DNA of 8,899 bases from the NCBI GenBank assembly GCA_950075905.1, contig CATMVR010000159.1, forward strand, positions 1-8,899. The letters run 5' to 3'. The notes beneath the pieces were generated by a model. It was given only the letters and a program-made list of their open reading frames with translations, was not told where the DNA came from and searched no databases. Position 1 is the first letter of the stretch. Each line of letters opens with the position of its first letter. Shown here in pieces: positions 8,103 through 8,899 of this stretch. This DNA comes from an uncultured Persicitalea sp. (GTDB lineage Bacteria > Bacteroidota > Bacteroidia > Cytophagales > Spirosomataceae). The position numbers were made by a program, and so were the translations under genes.

Positions 8103-8519
8103 TTAATCCAGGGTAATCTCCAACGCCAATCCACGAAGCTCGTGTACCAGTACGTTGAATGATTCGGGGATATTTGGCTTGGGAAGATTTTCACCTTTCA
8201 CTATTGCCTCGTACGCCTTGGCGCGTCCAACCACGTCGTCAGATTTCACCGTCAGGATTTCCTGAAGAATGTGCGAAGCACCGAAGGCTTCGAGCGCCCA
8301 TACTTCCATCTCTCCGAAACGCTGTCCACCAAACTGCGCCTTACCTCCCAGCGGCTGCTGGGTAATGAGCGAGTACGGTCCGATGGAACGGGCGTGCATC
8401 TTATCGTCTACCAGGTGGCCCAGCTTCATCATGTAGATGAGCCCAACCGTTACCTTCTGGTCAAAACGATCGCCGGAGAGGCCGTTGTACAGGTACGTAC
8501 GTCCCCAGTCGGGTAGTCC
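8103..8519 (-). CDS. rpoB: RNA polymerase subunit beta (RpoB), C-terminal part only
   Basis: The last 137 codons before the TAA at 8103-8105 encode the C-terminal end of beta, starting near LPDWGRTYLYNGLSGDRFDQ. Recognisable conserved blocks are KLGHLVDDKMHARSIGPYSL, TQQPLGGKAQFGGQRFGEME, VWALEAFGASHILQEILTVK and the closing ELRGLALEITLD. This region clamps beta' and carries the switch-3 and anchor elements of the polymerase core. It precedes rpoC in the normal beta/beta' operon order. Upstream of about 8516 the frame stays open but the protein is no longer RpoB: it switches to a DeoR-type helix-turn-helix. More than 1,000 residues of beta are therefore missing from this window, and the join looks artificial. 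The exact left limit of true rpoB sequence is uncertain by about 15 bases. Confidence 0.95.
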   Translation of the reverse strand, partial: GLPDWGRTYLYNGLSGDRFDQKVTVGLIYMMKLGHLVDDKMHARSIGPYSLITQQPLGGKAQFGGQRFGEMEVWALEAFGASHILQEILTVKSDDVVGRAKAYEAIVKGENLPKPNIPESFNVLVHELRGLALEITLD

Positions 8520-8528
8520 GGCCTCTGC
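8514..8528. other. Chimeric junction between rpoB and a glpR-like gene
   Basis: Reading the minus strand, the codons for Leu-Ala-Glu-Ala-Gly (8531-8517) fit the end of the DeoR helix-turn-helix, while Leu-Pro-Asp-Trp-Gly-Arg (from 8516 down) fits RpoB. Ala-Gly just before Leu-Pro would also suit RpoB, so a short stretch around GAGGCCGGA (8525-8517) may be shared sequence at the join. No direct or inverted repeats, target-site duplication or insertion-sequence end flank it. My hand count gives 86 G+C in the 137 bases 8521-8657 (63%), against 165 in the 300 bases 8161-8460 (55%). That difference is modest but in the expected direction. Confidence 0.8.
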
Positions 8529-8657
8529 CAGCTCGGTTAGGTCACGACGGATGGTCTGCAGTGTGACACCGAAATGCGCGGCGAGCCCTTCGACCGTCAC
8601 CTTGCCTTCGCGGCGCGCGATGTCGAGGATATCAGGTTGCCGGAAGGATTGGGACAC
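8517..8657 (-). pseudogene. glpR: 5' fragment of a DeoR-family regulator, GlpR type, of foreign origin
   Basis: From the GTG at 8655-8657 the frame gives 47 residues beginning (M)SQSFRQPDILDIARREGKV. This is the N-terminal winged helix-turn-helix of DeoR repressors: the signature GKVTVEGLAAHFGV is followed by the recognition helix TLQTIRRDLTELAEAG. The wording closely resembles the start of alphaproteobacterial GlpR, the glycerol-3-phosphate-responsive repressor of glycerol uptake and catabolism. That assignment is from memory of the family. The sensor domain, which should follow with a basic 'RVHGGA'-like segment, is absent and replaced in frame by RpoB. The GTG is preferred because homologues start at this point; the longer frame to ATG 8870 or 8891 encodes no protein-like sequence. 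Codons are G/C-rich. This is not a working gene as it stands, and it most likely belongs to another organism's genome. Confidence 0.75.
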
Positions 8658-8899
8658 GGTCGGGGCTTTCGGGTCTGGGCGTCTTTTGTGTGATACGGTC
8701 CAGCCTTCCCCGAAACGCGCGAAAAGACAACCGGTCGGATCTGGAAACGCCCTTCCTTGGTTCGCTTTCTGCAAAAGCGAAACCTTTTGAGGCTCGAATT
8801 TTTGTGAAAATCTGAGGAATCGAACAAAAACGAACAGTAATATGTTGCCCGGCGCAAATTTCTTGTTCATAACTGTCGTAGAGACGCGCATGGGGGGAT
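8658..8899 (-). promoter_or_regulatory. Upstream control region of the foreign glpR-like fragment
   Basis: These 242 bases hold no convincing gene, although the minus-strand frame of the fragment stays open to an ATG at 8889-8891. The translation there is low in protein character and lies upstream of the natural GlpR start. Two operator-like patterns stand out. One is a perfect 8-bp inverted repeat, TTCGCTTT with AAAGCGAA, spaced by 5 bases (8761-8781). The other is two minus-strand TGTTCG half-sites exactly 10 bases apart (complements of 8831-8836 and 8821-8826). Repeated TTCG-containing half-sites suit a DeoR-type regulator binding its own promoter, but this is inference. I could not place -35 and -10 boxes with confidence. 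Confidence 0.45.

Noticed and set aside
8658..8891. An ATG at 8889-8891 (or 8868-8870) as the start of a 262-residue protein including RpoB
   Set aside because: The extension translates the upstream region of a glpR-like gene, and the whole frame is a chimera of two genes. The length does not describe a real protein.

Overview
This window looks like a chromosomal housekeeping region of a Bacteroidota bacterium, probably order Cytophagales. The evidence is the protein type of RpoC and RpoB, a DUF3467 gene directly after rpoC, a Bacteroidota-style -7 promoter box (TAnnTTTG), and weak or absent Shine-Dalgarno sequences. The family-level placement is my judgement from protein style, not from a search. 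All recognised genes lie on the minus strand, so transcription runs from right to left.

In transcription order: the C-terminal part of rpoB (8103 to about 8516), a 97-base gap with a strong hairpin, complete rpoC (1440 residues, 8005 to 3683), a canonical intrinsic terminator, a DUF3467 gene with its own likely promoter (3549 to 3220), a secreted M1-family zinc metallopeptidase (3132 to 1138), a second strong terminator, and a secreted two-DTG aspartyl protease that runs off the left edge (978 to 1). rpoB and rpoC encode the two large catalytic subunits of RNA polymerase. The DUF3467 protein has no function I can name. The two peptidases are exported and probably act in the cell envelope or periplasm on peptides. 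They share the strand, but a terminator separates them, so I do not claim a joint pathway.

The right end is abnormal. At about 8514-8528 the rpoB reading frame stops resembling RpoB and continues, in frame, into the first 47 residues of a DeoR-family regulator of GlpR type, with alphaproteobacterial character. Behind that lies what looks like the upstream control region of that gene, up to the window end. An intact rpoB is essential, and both halves keep their orientation across a short shared Glu-Ala-Gly-like stretch. I therefore read this as a chimeric join (assembly, amplification or library artefact, or contamination) rather than a natural fusion.

I found no CRISPR array, tRNA, rRNA, insertion sequence or phage gene, and no candidate for a new multi-gene system. 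The points that deserve a second look are the chimeric end, the rpoB-rpoC intergenic hairpin, and the start site and promoter of the DUF3467 gene.
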